Source: Burkholderiales bacterium
GTDB taxonomy: Bacteria > Pseudomonadota > Gammaproteobacteria > Burkholderiales > SG8-39
Assembly (NCBI GenBank): GCA_027493935.1
Contig: JAOSJV010000010.1
Coordinates: forward strand, 673,930 to 737,929
Direction: 5' to 3'
DNA: 64,000 nt
Positions within the stretch are counted from its first letter, which is position 1. Each line of letters begins with the position of its first letter. The position numbers were made by a program, and so were the translations under genes. Shown one piece after another: positions 39,074 through 49,336 of this stretch. Below the pieces are notes generated by a model that did not search any database, was not told the origin of the DNA, and saw only the letters and a program-made list of their open reading frames with translations.

Positions 39074-42000
39074 ATGATGAACGCTCCGCCGACCTTGCGC
39101 CCGATCACGCTGGAGGACAAGTATTCGATCGAGCGCGGCACGGTGTTTCTGAGCGCGATCCAGGCGCTGGTTCGCCTGCCGATGCTGCAACGCAGCCGCG
39201 ACGCGCGCGCGGGGCTCGACACGGCCGGCTTCGTCTCCGGCTACCGCGGCTCTCCGCTCGGTGGTCTCGACGTCGCGCTCGCGCGCGCGCGAGCGCATCT
39301 CGAGCGTCACCGGATCCGCTTCCAGCCGGGCGTGAACGAGGACCTGGCCGCCACCGCAGTGTGGGGCACGCAGCAGGTGGGGCTCTTCCCCGGCGCGCGC
39401 CACGACGGCGTGTTCGCCATGTGGTACGGCAAGGCGCCCGGCGCGGACCGGTCGGGCGACGTGTTCCGTCACGGCAATGCGGCCGGCGCGGCGCGCCACG
39501 GCGGCGTGCTGCTCGCGACCGGCGACGATCCGGCGGCGCGCTCGACGACGGTCGCCGACCAGACCGATCTCCTGTACGAGGCGCTCGCGATCCCGGTGCT
39601 CGCGCCGGCGTCGGTGCAGGACGTTCTCGACCTCGGCCTGCACGGCTTCGCGCTCTCGCGCTTCTCGGGCTGCTGGGTCGCGCTCAAGCTGGTGGCCGAC
39701 GTGGCTGAGAGCTCCGCGGTGGCGGCGATCGATCCGGAGCGCCCGGCAATCGCGCTTCCGGACGACTTCACGATGCCCGCGGGCGGGCTGAACATCCGCT
39801 CCCCCTGACTGGATGCTGGATGCCGAGGCACGCCTCAAGGAGCACAAGCTCTTCGCCGCCGTGGCCTACGCGCGCGCGAACGCGCTCGTGCGCGTGACGC
39901 TCGACGGCCCGCGCGCGCGGCTCGGCGTCGCGGCGGCGGGGAAAGCCTACGCCGACCTGCGCCAGGCGCTCGCCATGCTCGGCATCGACGATGCCGCGGC
40001 GCGCGACCTCGGCCTTCGCATCCTCAAGGTGGACATGCCCTGGCCGCTCGAGCCCGAGGCGGTGCGCAGTTTCGCCGCGGGGCTCGAAGAGATCCTGGTG
40101 GTCGAGGAGAAGCGCCCGCTGGTCGAGGAGCAGATCAAGGAGCAGCTCTTCCACTGGCCGGAGCGCGAGCGGCCGCGGGTCACCGGCAAGCGCGCCGGCG
40201 CCGGCCAGTGGGAGCCCGACCCCGAATGGGTGATCCCGCCGACCGGCGAGTCTCGCCGGCGATCGTCGCGCGCGCGCTCGCGCGTCGCCTCCTGCAGTTC
40301 CGTCCCGCGGAGGCGCTCCACGCGCGCCTCGCCGCGCTCGAGGCGCCGGCGCCGGCGCCAGTCGCGGCCGGCGCGCCGCGCACGCCCTGGTTCTGCTCTG
40401 GCTGCCCGCACAACATCTCGACCCGAGTGCCCGAAGGCAGCCGCGCGACCGCCGGCATCGGCTGCCACTCGATGGCCGTGTGGATGGACCGCAACACGTC
40501 GACCTGGACGCACATGGGCGGCGAGGGCGCCCCGTGGATCGGCCAGGCGCCCTACACCGAGACCCGGCACATCTTCGCCAATCTCGGCGACGGCACCTAC
40601 TTCCATTCAGGGCACCTCGCGGTGCGCGCCGCCGTCGCCGCGAAGGTCCCGATCACCTACAAGATCCTGTTCAACGACGCGGTCGCGATGACCGGCGGGC
40701 AGGCGGTCGACGGCGAGCTCTCGGTGCCGGCCATCACGCGGCAGATGGCCGCCGAGGGCGTCGGGCGAATCGCGGTGGCGAGCGACGAGCCGCACAAGTA
40801 CGCAGGCGCGGACCTCGCGCCCGGCACGACGGTGCACCACCGGGACGCGCTCGACCACGTGCAACGCGAGCTGCGCGACTGGTCGATTGAGCGCGGCGCC
40901 GTCTCGGTGCTGGTCTACGACCAGACCTGTGCCGCCGAGAAGCGGCGCCGGCGCAAGCGCGGCGCCTACCCCGATCCCGCGCGGCGCGCCTTCATCAACA
41001 CCCTGGTGTGCGAAGGCTGCGGCGACTGTTCCACGCAGTCGAACTGCCTCGCGATCGAGCCGGTCGAGACCGATCTCGGCGTCAAGCGCCGCATCAACCA
41101 GTCGGCGTGCAACAAGGACTACTCCTGCCTGAAGGGCTTCTGCCCGTCGTTCGTCACCGTCGAGGGCGGCGCGCTGTGGCGTGGCCGCGAGGCGGCCGGT
41201 CGGGCAACCGACTGGCCGATCCTGCCCGAGCCGGCGCGCCCCGCGCTCGACGCGCCGTACGCGCTGCTCGTCACCGGCATCGGCGGCACCGGCGTGGTCA
41301 CCATCGGCGCGCTGCTCGGCATGGCCGCGCATCTCGAGGGAAAGGGCGCATCGGTGCTCGACGTCACCGGTCTCGCGCAGAAGGGCGGCGCGGTGACCTC
41401 GCACGTGCGCTTCGCCGCTCGCCCCGGGGAGATCCACGCCGCGCGCATCGGCCAGGGCGAGGCCGATGCGGTGCTCGCGTGCGATCTCGTCGTCGCCAAT
41501 GGCGCCGACGCGCGCAGCCGGATGCGCGCGGGGCGCACGCGGCTCGTCGGCAACAGCGCGGTCGCGCCGACCGCCGACTTCACGCTCGCGCAGGCGATCA
41601 CCCGCACCGCGGAGGCGCTCGCGGCGGACCTCACCGGGCTGCTCGGCGCCGAGCGCGTGGCGTTCGTACCCGCGGCGCGTCTCGCCGCCGCGTTGCTCGG
41701 CGATGCGATCGCCACCAACCTCTTCATGCTCGGCTTCGCGTACCAACGCGGTCTCGTTCCGGTCGAGGCCGCGGCGATCGAGCGTGCGATCGAGCTCAAC
41801 GCCGTGGCGGTCGAGGCCAACCGCAGCGCCTTCGCCTGGGGCCGGCGCGCGGCGCACGACCTCGCCGCGGTGGAGGCGCTCGCCGCGCCGGCCGAGGTCA
41901 CCGCGCTCGCCGGTGCGCCCGCGCACGGCCTTGATGAGATCGTCGAGCGCCGCGCGGCCATGCTCGCCGGGTACCAGGACGCGGCGCTCGCCCGGAAGTA

Positions 42001-42580
42001 TCGCGCGCTCGTCGAGCGGGTGCGCGCCGCCGAGCGCCCGCTCGGCAGCACCCGCCTCGCCGAGGCGGTGGCGCACGGCTACGCGAAGCTCCTCGCCTAC
42101 AAGGACGAGTACGAGGTCGCCCGGCTCTACGTGCATCCGGAGTTCCGGGCGAGCCTCGACGCGGCCTTCGAGGGCGACTACCGCGTGCGCTTCCATCTCG
42201 CGCCCCCGCTCCTCGCGGGGCGCGATCCGGCGACCGGCGCTCCGCGCAAGATCGCATTCGGCCCGTGGATCGCGCCGCTGCTGCGGCTGCTCGCTCGGCT
42301 GAAGGTCCTGCGCGGCACCGCCTTCGACCCGTTCGGCTGGTCGGCGGAGCGGCGCGCCGAGCGCGCACTCGTCACCGATTACGAGAAGCTCGTCAAGGAG
42401 CTGCTCGCCGGGCTCGACCCGCAGCGTCTCGCGATCGCGGTCGAGCTTGCGGCGCTGCCCGAGTCGATCCGCGGCTTCGGGCACGTCAAGGCCGCGGCGA
42501 TCTCGGCAGCGAAACGGCGCGAGACCGAGCTTCTCGCTGCGCTGCGTGCGCCGGCGGCGCTGCTAGACTTGGCGCGATGA
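39074..42580 (+). CDS. Fused indolepyruvate-type ferredoxin oxidoreductase, copy 2 (two frameshifts)
   Basis: This is a paralogue of the gene at 15273-18757 with the same domain order. It has an N-terminal core (GYRGSPLGGLD), a TPP site (GDGTYFHSGHLAV...NDAVAMTGG) and Cys clusters (CEGCGDCSTQSNC, CNKDYSCLKGFC). The gamma domain (GIGGTGVVTIGALLGMA) and the tail follow. One extra C in CCCCC 39801-39805 creates a premature TGA, and one base is missing near 40250. Correcting both gives 1168 residues. It makes acyl-CoA and reduced ferredoxin from 2-oxoacids. The neighbouring 2-hydroxyacid oxidase and dehydrogenase would supply the 2-oxoacid. Its TGA overlaps the next ATG. Confidence 0.9.
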
Positions 42581-43973
42581 CCACCTCGCAGAGCGCGCAT
42601 CCGACCGGCCCGGCGTTCGACGCCGAGATGCGCACGCTGCTGGGCGAGCGCTACTCGATCGCACGCGCGGTGCGCGAGCATCACGGTCGCGACGAGTCGC
42701 ACTTCCCCCGTGCGCGCCCGACGCGGTCGCGTTCCCGCACTCGACCGAGGAGGTGCGCGACATCGTCGGCATCTGCCGCCGGCACCGCGTGCCGATGATC
42801 CCGTTCGGCGCCGGCACCTCGGTCGAGGGTCACGTGCTGCCGGTGCGCGGCGGGGTCACGATCGACCTCTCGCAGATGAACCGCATCGTCGCGGTGCACG
42901 CGGAGGACCTCGACGCGACCGTCGAGGCCGGGGTCACGCGCACGCAGCTGAACGAGGACCTGCGCGACACCGGGCTCTTCTTCGCGATCGATCCGGGCGC
43001 CGAGGCGACGCTCGGCGGCATGGCGGCCACGCGCGCCTCGGGGACGAACGCGGTGCGCTACGGCACGATGCGCGACAACGTGCTCGCGGTGACGGCGGTC
43101 ATGGCCGACGGCCGCGTCGTGCGCACCGCGCGGCGCGCGCGCAAGTCATCGGCGGGCTACGACCTCACGCGGCTCTTCGTCGGCTCCGAGGGCACGCTCG
43201 CGATCATCACCGAGCTCACGGTGCGCCTGCACCCGGTGCAGGAGGCGGTGTCGGCGGCGACCTGCTCGTTCCCGACCACCAGGGCGGCGGTGGACAGCGT
43301 CATCCAGATCATCCAGACCGGGATCCCGGTGGCGCGCTGCGAGTTCCTCGATGCGCTCGCGGTCGCGGCGATCAACCGCCACCTCAGGACCGCCTACCCG
43401 GAGCGCATGACGCTCTTCCTCGAGTTCCACGGCAGCGCGGCCGGCGTGGCCGAGCAGGCCGGGCGGGTGCAGGAGATCGCGCGCGAGCACGGCGGCAGCG
43501 ACTTCCAGTGGGCGATCAAGCCCGAGGAGCGCTCGCGCCTCTGGCACGCACGCCACAACCTCTACTTCGCGGGCCTGCAGCTCAAGCCGGGCGGGCGCTA
43601 CGTGTCGACCGACGTCTGCGTACCGATCTCGCGGCTCTCCGACTGCCTGGTCGAGACCGAGCGCGACGTGCGCGCGGCGCGCCTTCCGATCGTCGTGGTC
43701 GGGCACGTCGGCGACGGCAACTTCCATCTCGGGATCCTGTTCGATCCCGACAAGCCGGCCGAGCTCGCCGAGGCGAGCGCGATCAACGAGCGCCTGGTCG
43801 CGCGCGCGCTCGCGATGGACGGCACCTGCACCGGCGAGCACGGCATCGGCCTCGGCAAGATGCGCCACCTCGTCGACGAGCACGGCGAGGCGACCGTCTC
43901 GGTGATGCGCGACATCAAGCGCGCGCTCGACCCGGACGATCTGCTCAACCCCGGCAAGGTGGTCGAGCTCTGA
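42577..43973 (+). CDS. FAD-linked 2-hydroxyacid oxidase (D-lactate dehydrogenase/GlcD-like; one frameshift)
   Basis: This PCMH-type flavoenzyme oxidises D-2-hydroxyacids to 2-oxoacids. FAD motifs are visible: [33 protein letters not shown] and [12 protein letters not shown]. The C-terminal catalytic part has [14 protein letters not shown] and [10 protein letters not shown]. One C is missing in the run 42705-42709; adding it joins DESHFP to [16 protein letters not shown] and gives 465 residues. The start overlaps the IOR stop (ATGA), a tight link between hydroxyacid oxidation and 2-oxoacid decarboxylation. Confidence 0.9.
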
Positions 43974-43984
43974 AGGAACGCGCG

Positions 43985-44994
43985 ATGAAGATCACGGTTC
44001 TCGACGACTACCAGGACACCGTGCGCACGCTCGCCTGCTTCGGCCTGATGGCCGGGCACGAAGTGACGGTCTGGAACGATCACGTCGACGACGTCGGCGC
44101 GCTCGCCGGGCGGCTGCGCGACACCGAGGCGCTCGCGCTCTTCCGCGAGCGCACGCCGATCCGTGCGCCGCTCCTCGAGCGGCTCGACCGGCTGCGCATC
44201 ATCAGCCAGACGAGCGTCTATCCGCACATCGACGTCGAGGCGTGCACGCGGCGCGGCGTGGTCGTGTCCTCGTACATGGGGCGCGGGCAGCCGTCCTACG
44301 CGACCGCCGAGCTCACCTGGGGCCTGGTCATCGCCGCGATGCGCCGCATCCCGCAGGAGACGGCTGCGCTGAAGGCGGGGCGCTGGCAGGCCTTCCCGGT
44401 CGGCACCGGTTTGCGCGGCAAGACCCTCGGCGTCTGGGGCTACGGGCGGATCGGCGCCGTCGTCGCCGGCTACGGCAAGGCGTTCGGTATGCACGTGCTC
44501 GCCTACGGTCGCGCAGCGTCGATCGAGCGGGCGCGCGCCGACGGCTGCGCGACCGCCGCGAGCAAGGCGGAGCTGTTCGAGACCGCGGACGTGCTGACGC
44601 TGCACGTGCGGCTGATCGATGCGACGCGCGGGATGGTCACCGCGGACGATCTCGCGCGCATGAAACCCACCGCGCTCATCGTCAATACCAGCCGCGCGGG
44701 GCTCTTCGCTCCCGGCGCGCTCGAGGCGGCGCTGGCGGCCGGCCGTCCCGGCATGGCGGCAGTGGACGTGTACGAGACCGAGCCCGTGCTCGGGGGCGCC
44801 ACCCGCTGCTCGCGCTGGACAACGTCGTCTGCTCGCCGCACCTCGGCTACGTCGAGCGCGACCAGCTCGAGCTCATGTTCGGCAAGATCTTCGAGCAGAT
44901 CGTGGCCTACGCCGCCGGCCGGCCGATCAACGTGGTGATTCCGGCGGCGCTCGAGAACTGGCCCACCGGCTTCGCCGGCACGACCCCTCCTTGA
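43985..44994 (+). CDS. D-2-hydroxyacid dehydrogenase, NAD-dependent (one frameshift)
   Basis: This is a Rossmann-fold enzyme of the phosphoglycerate/D-lactate dehydrogenase family. It has the NAD motif [17 protein letters not shown], the catalytic Arg in NTSRAGL, Glu in VYETEP and, after correction, His in SPHLGY. One base is missing at 44799-44800 (GCC/ACCC). Restoring it reads [18 protein letters not shown] and gives 336 residues. The last residues ([11 protein letters not shown]) resemble translated intergenic palindrome and may be a repeat-derived tail. It lies 11 bases after the FAD oxidase and interconverts hydroxy- and oxoacids. Confidence 0.88.
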
Positions 44995-45031
44995 CCGGAA
45001 GGGAAAGTCACTCCGTTCGCATCGGATCACG

Positions 45032-46132
45032 ATGGAGATCGCAATTTTGGGCGGCGGCAACGGCGCGCATGCCGCGGCCGCGGATCTCACCGAGGCCGGG
45101 CATCGCGTGCGCTTCTGGCGCCGCGATCCCGCGGCGCTCGGCGCGCTCGCGCGCGCCGGCAACCGGCTCACCCTGAAGGACTTCCGCGGCGAGCGCCCGG
45201 TCGGGATCGCGGTCGTCACGAGCGACATCGGCGCCGCGCTCCGCGGCGCCGAGCTCGTCGTGTGCCCGGCGCCGGCCTTCGCGCAAGCCGCGATCGCGGC
45301 CGAGATGGCCGGGCACCTGGCCGACGGCCAGGTGGTCTTCCTGCCGCCGGGCACCTTCGGCAGCTACGTGATGGCGCGTGCGGTCCGCGATCGCGGCAGC
45401 CGCGCGCGCGTCGCGTTCGCCGAGGCGGGCACGCTCCCCTATCTCACGCGCCTCCACGCGGCCCCTCACGGTCCGGGCACGATCGCGATCACCACGCGCG
45501 CCACGCGGCTGCCGACGGGAGTCTTCCCGCTCGACGAGAAGGAGCGCGCGCTCGCGCTCGTCCGGCGGGCGTATCCGAGCGTCGAGGACGCCGGCGACGC
45601 GCTGTCCGGGGCGCTCTTGAACGCCGGGCCGATCATCCACCCGCCGCTCATCACGATGAACGCCGGGCCGATCGAGCACTTCGACCACTGGGACATCCAC
45701 AACGAGGGCACCACGCCGGCGATCCGCCGCGTGACCGACGCGCTCGACGCCGAGCGGATCGCCGTGCGCGAGGCGCTCGGCTACGGCGCGCCGCACTTCC
45801 CGCTGCGCGACCACTACGACCCGTCGGGCGACGAGTGGATGTACGGCAACGTCGCGCACGAGCGCCTGGTGAAATCGGGCGACTGGCGCGAGCGCCTCGT
45901 GCTCACCGAGCACCGCTACATGCGCGAGGACGTCGCCTGCGGCCTCGCGTTCCTGGTCTCGGTCGCCGACTGGTCGGGCGTCCCCGCGCCGGTCGCCCGC
46001 GGCCTGCTCGCGATCGGCGCGGCGATCTGCGGCGAGGACTTCCGCGCCGGTCCGCGCACCCTCGAGGCGCTCGGGCTCGCGCGCCTCGACCGCGCCGCGA
46101 TGCGCCGGCTGCTCGCCGAGGGGCTCGGGTGA
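45032..46132 (+). CDS. Octopine/opine dehydrogenase-family protein
   Basis: The 366-residue product has an N-terminal NAD(P) motif (IAILGGGNGAHAAAADL) and the opine-dehydrogenase C-terminal domain (NAGPIIHPPLITMNAGPIE, GYGAPHFPLRDHY). Such enzymes condense or split an amino acid and a 2-oxoacid reductively. Within this 2-oxoacid cluster it could release a 2-oxoacid from a conjugate, but the true substrate is unknown. It overlaps the next gene by 4 bases (GTGA). Confidence 0.85.
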   Translation: MEIAILGGGNGAHAAAADLTEAGHRVRFWRRDPAALGALARAGNRLTLKDFRGERPVGIAVVTSDIGAALRGAELVVCPAPAFAQAAIAAEMAGHLADGQVVFLPPGTFGSYVMARAVRDRGSRARVAFAEAGTLPYLTRLHAAPHGPGTIAITTRATRLPTGVFPLDEKERALALVRRAYPSVEDAGDALSGALLNAGPIIHPPLITMNAGPIEHFDHWDIHNEGTTPAIRRVTDALDAERIAVREALGYGAPHFPLRDHYDPSGDEWMYGNVAHERLVKSGDWRERLVLTEHRYMREDVACGLAFLVSVADWSGVPAPVARGLLAIGAAICGEDFRAGPRTLEALGLARLDRAAMRRLLAEGLG

Positions 46133-47103
46133 GCGCGCGCGAGGCGATCGGCGCGGCCGGCGCCGGCCGCATGGGCCGCGGCATCGCGATCGTGTTCGCG
46201 TACGCCGGCCATCCCGTCCGGCTCGTCGACCTGAAGCCGCGCGACGCGGAGGGCAGCGCCGCGGCCGCGCGCGCCGCGATGCAGGAGATCCGGGCCGCGC
46301 TCGCGACGCTCGCCGGGCTCGGCGTCATGCCGCACGAAGCGATCGAGCCGATCGCCTCGCGCGTCTCGTTCCACGCCGGGCCGGAGGCGCTCGCGGACGC
46401 GGACGTGATCTTCGAGGGCGTGCCCGAGACGCGCGAGGCGAAGCGCGCCGCGCTCGCGGCGATCTCGCGCGCGGCGCGCGCCGAGGCGATTGTCGCCTCG
46501 ACGACCTCGACGATGCTCTCCGACGAGCTGCAGGCGATGGTCGGCGGACCCGAGCGCTTCCTGAACGCGCACTGGCTGAATCCCGCGTACCTCGTGCCCC
46601 TGGTCGAGGTGAGCCCCGGCGCGCGCACCGACCCGGCGGTCGTCGAGCGCCTGACGCGGCTCCTCGAGGGCATCGGCAAGGTGCCGGTGGTGTGCAAGGC
46701 GAGCCCCGGCTACATCGTGCCGCGCATCCAGGCGCTCGCGATGAACGAGGCGGCGCGGCTGGTCGAGGAAGGCGTGGCGAGCGCGGCGGACGTCGACCGC
46801 GCGATCAAGTACGGTTTCGGGCTGCGCTACGCGGTGCTGGGGCTCGTCGAGTTCATCGACTGGGGCGGCGGCGACATCCTCTACTACGCGAGCCGCTACC
46901 TGCGCGAGGCGATGCACGACGACCGGTTCGCCGCGCCGAAGATCGTGGAGGACAACATGCACGCCGGCCGCATCGGCCTGCGCACCGGCAAGGGCTTCTA
47001 CGATTTCGACGGCATCGACGCCGAGGCCTACCGGCGCGAGCGCCTCGGGGCGTTCGTCGCGCTGCTGCGGCACTTCGACCTCCTGCGCCCCCCCGCGGCG
47101 TGA
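46129..47103 (+). CDS. 3-hydroxyacyl-CoA dehydrogenase
   Basis: This is a 324-residue NAD-dependent beta-oxidation enzyme of the short 3-hydroxybutyryl-CoA dehydrogenase type. It has the NAD motif GAAGAGRMGRGIAIVFA, the catalytic-His region AHWLNPAYLVPLVEV, and the C-terminal dimer domain with GLRTGKGFYDFDG. The GTG at 46129 overlaps the stop of the opine-type gene. The corresponding thiolase is in the minus-strand cluster rather than here. Confidence 0.92.
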   Translation: MSAREAIGAAGAGRMGRGIAIVFAYAGHPVRLVDLKPRDAEGSAAAARAAMQEIRAALATLAGLGVMPHEAIEPIASRVSFHAGPEALADADVIFEGVPETREAKRAALAAISRAARAEAIVASTTSTMLSDELQAMVGGPERFLNAHWLNPAYLVPLVEVSPGARTDPAVVERLTRLLEGIGKVPVVCKASPGYIVPRIQALAMNEAARLVEEGVASAADVDRAIKYGFGLRYAVLGLVEFIDWGGGDILYYASRYLREAMHDDRFAAPKIVEDNMHAGRIGLRTGKGFYDFDGIDAEAYRRERLGAFVALLRHFDLLRPPAA

Positions 47104-47179
47104 CCGCCTGCGCCGGGAACAACGCTGCGCGCGCGGTTGACAAAGAAGGGATCGGCGGGCGCCCGCCCACGGAGGAACG

Positions 47180-48220
47180 ATGCTGCTGACGGAGCTCAAC
47201 CGCGGCAAGTGCAAGACCTACCTCGTCGCCTGCGAGGAGGCGCGCGTCGCGGCGCTGATCGACCCGCTGCGCGACCACCTCGAGCGCTATCTCGCCGTGC
47301 TTGCGTACCGCCGCCTCGAGCTCGTCGCGGCGATCGACACGCACACGCACGCGGACCATCGCACCGGCTGCTTCGACCTAAAGGCGCTCACCGGCGCGCC
47401 GGTCGTCATGCACCGCGCGGCACCCGCGCCGCGCGTCGACCGCCACGTCGACGACGGCGACACGCTCGCGCTCGGTACGCTCGCGCTGCGCTTCCTCGCC
47501 ACGCCGGGCCACACCCCGGACGGCATGTGCGTGCTCGCCGACGGCCACGTCTTCACCGGCGACACCCTGCTGATCCGCGGCACCGGCCGCGCCGACTTCC
47601 CCGGCGGGGACGCCGGCGCGCAGTACGACAGCATCGTCGGCAAGCTCTTCGCCCTGCCCGACGACACGGTCGTGCTGCCCGCGCACGACTACCGGGGCAA
47701 CACCCGCTCGACGATCGGCGAGGAGCGGCGCGCGAACCCGCGGCTCGCCGGCAAGTCGCGCGCCGAGTATGTCGTGCTCATGCGCAACCTCGGCCTGCCG
47801 CTGCCGGACAAGATCCAGGAGGTGCTGCAGCCGAACCAGTCGGCGCTCGACGACGACGCGTTGAAGTATCCGAGCCTCGCGCAGCTGAACGAGGTGCGCC
47901 AGCTCGCGCCGCGCGGGAGGTGGGCCGCGTTGCGCGCCGGCGCCGCGGCGCCGCTCTTGCTCGACGTGCGCGAGCCCGAGGAGTTTCACGGCGAGCTCGG
48001 CCACGTGCCGGGCAGCGTGCTCGTCCCGCTGAAGGAGCTCGCGCGCCGCACCGACGAGCTCGCCGCGCACAAGGAGCGCCTGGTCGTCGCCGTCTGCCGC
48101 GCGGGCGTGCGCAGTACGACCGCCGCGGCGATCCTCACCAGCATGGGCTTCGAGCACGCCTCGAACATGAAAGGCGGCATGCTCGCGTGGACGGACCAGG
48201 GGCTTCCAATCGAGCGCTGA
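47180..48220 (+). CDS. MBL-fold persulfide dioxygenase-like protein fused to rhodanese
   Basis: Residues about 1-235 form a metallo-beta-lactamase domain of the ETHE1 type with the metal motif THTHADH, ATPGHTPDGM and LPAHDY. Residues about 245-346 are a rhodanese domain with active-site Cys in VCRAGVRS. ETHE1-rhodanese fusions oxidise glutathione persulfide and handle thiosulfate. The product is 346 residues, with a GGAGGAAC ribosome site. It could protect the CoA- and FeS-rich metabolism from sulfide, but the link to its neighbours is only positional. Confidence 0.9.
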   Translation: MLLTELNRGKCKTYLVACEEARVAALIDPLRDHLERYLAVLAYRRLELVAAIDTHTHADHRTGCFDLKALTGAPVVMHRAAPAPRVDRHVDDGDTLALGTLALRFLATPGHTPDGMCVLADGHVFTGDTLLIRGTGRADFPGGDAGAQYDSIVGKLFALPDDTVVLPAHDYRGNTRSTIGEERRANPRLAGKSRAEYVVLMRNLGLPLPDKIQEVLQPNQSALDDDALKYPSLAQLNEVRQLAPRGRWAALRAGAAAPLLLDVREPEEFHGELGHVPGSVLVPLKELARRTDELAAHKERLVVAVCRAGVRSTTAAAILTSMGFEHASNMKGGMLAWTDQGLPIER

Positions 48221-48293
48221 CTGCGCGCGTGCTGGTCTGAGGCACGCGTGCGGAAGGGATCCGCGCCGCCCACGGCGGATTTCCCGGGGAGGG

Positions 48294-48420
48294 CCGTCAT
48301 TCCCGCGATACCGGCCCCGCGGGGCAATCGGGGCGGGAATCCAGCGCTTGCGCAATCAACGGCTTGCCGGATGCCTGCCCCCGATCGCTTGCTCGGGGAC
48401 AGGTTTCCTCGCGGCGACGA
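48294..48420. repeat. Family A repeat, copy 3
   Basis: CGTCATTCCCGCG and GCGGGAATCCAG flank a larger hairpin tip. These are followed by the family's linker (GCGCAATCAACGGCTTGCCGG) and a second hairpin ending in GGCGACGAC. It fills the convergent gap between the MBL-rhodanese gene and the DUF364 gene and may act as a bidirectional stop signal. TA ends were not resolved. Confidence 0.65.
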
Positions 48421-48421
48421 C

Positions 48422-49279
48422 TTACGCGGCGGTTTCCCCGCGCCCCGGCGCCATCACGATCCGCTCGGCGGCCTTGCCGAAGAAGTGGTAGCCCGAGCCG
48501 CCCTCGGCGAGCAGGTCGAGGAGCGCATCGGGTTCGGTGACCTCGACGCCGCCCACGAGCGAGACGCCGCGCCGGAAGAGCGCCTCCGGCGCGAGGCTCG
48601 CGGTCGGGCCGACGACGACGATGTGCGCGCCCGGTCGCGCCGCCGCGAGGATCGGCGCGAGCGTATCGTTGATCAGGGTGGTGCCGGTGACGAACAGCAC
48701 ATCGGCTTTCGGCACCTCGACCGGCGCCGCCTCCGCGGGGGCGTAGAAGGCGAGCTCGTCGGCCTTCAACGTCGCCGGGTCCTGCTCGAGAATCCGGAAC
48801 GACTGGCCGCGCGCCTTCATCGCCTTGATCACCGGCACGAACGCGCCGACGATGACCACGTGCGCGCCCGCCGCAACGTCCACCGCGTCGAGCGCGTCGA
48901 CGCCGCGGCGGATGGTGTAGCCGGCCGGCGGCGCGATCCGGCGCACCGCTGCGCACAGCGCCGAGAGCACGGCGATCGCGACGATGCGCTTGAGCGGCGA
49001 GCGCGCGGCGAGGTCGCCGAGGAAGTCGGTCGCCTTCCTTCCGCGCAGCGTACCGGGCGCGTAGATCTGCGCCGAGGAGCTCGGGCAACAGACCGCATCC
49101 GGGATGCCCTTGGTGAGCGTCGCACAGATGCCGCCGGCGCCGTCGGAGAGCTTCACCCCGGTGAAGAAGAGACCGAGCACCGCGCGCTCGATCGTGAGTC
49201 CCTCGAGCCGCGCCCCGAGCGCCTCGCGCACCTGCGCCGCGATCTCGCCGAGGATCGATTCGCGCTCCACCACGCCCAT
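48422..49279 (-). CDS. DUF4213/DUF364 (putative heavy-metal chelation) protein
   Basis: The 285-residue product shows the two-part layout of this family. An N-terminal enolase-like DUF4213 domain (LFFTGVKLSDGAGG) is followed by a Rossmann-like DUF364 domain (HVVIVGAFVPVIK, FVTGTTLINDTL). Relatives often sit near nitrogenase or metal-cofactor genes, and a role in metal delivery is suspected but unproven. It follows the korA-korB-ferritin-like genes, so a role in iron or metal supply for those FeS enzymes is a reasonable guess. The start at 49279 (MGVVERES) removes a repeat-derived leader. Confidence 0.82.
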   Translation of the reverse strand: MGVVERESILGEIAAQVREALGARLEGLTIERAVLGLFFTGVKLSDGAGGICATLTKGIPDAVCCPSSSAQIYAPGTLRGRKATDFLGDLAARSPLKRIVAIAVLSALCAAVRRIAPPAGYTIRRGVDALDAVDVAAGAHVVIVGAFVPVIKAMKARGQSFRILEQDPATLKADELAFYAPAEAAPVEVPKADVLFVTGTTLINDTLAPILAAARPGAHIVVVGPTASLAPEALFRRGVSLVGGVEVTEPDALLDLLAEGGSGYHFFGKAAERIVMAPGRGETAA

Positions 49280-49301
49280 GTCAGTCCGCCCCTGCCCAGC
49301 G

Positions 49302-49315
49302 TCCACTGTCCACTG
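49302..49315. repeat. Heptanucleotide repeat, two units
   Basis: Two perfect TCCACTG units followed by weaker ones, between the ferritin-like gene and the DUF364 gene. Same unit and same strand orientation as the arrays in the GntR-led cluster. Confidence 0.55.
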
Positions 49316-49336
49316 CCTGCGCCGCCCGCACAGCAG

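Noticed and set aside
39074..42580. IOR copy 2 as a genuine pseudogene
   Set aside because: After correcting two single-base errors the protein is complete with all cluster, TPP and gamma-domain motifs. Many neighbouring genes show the same kind of single homopolymer error.
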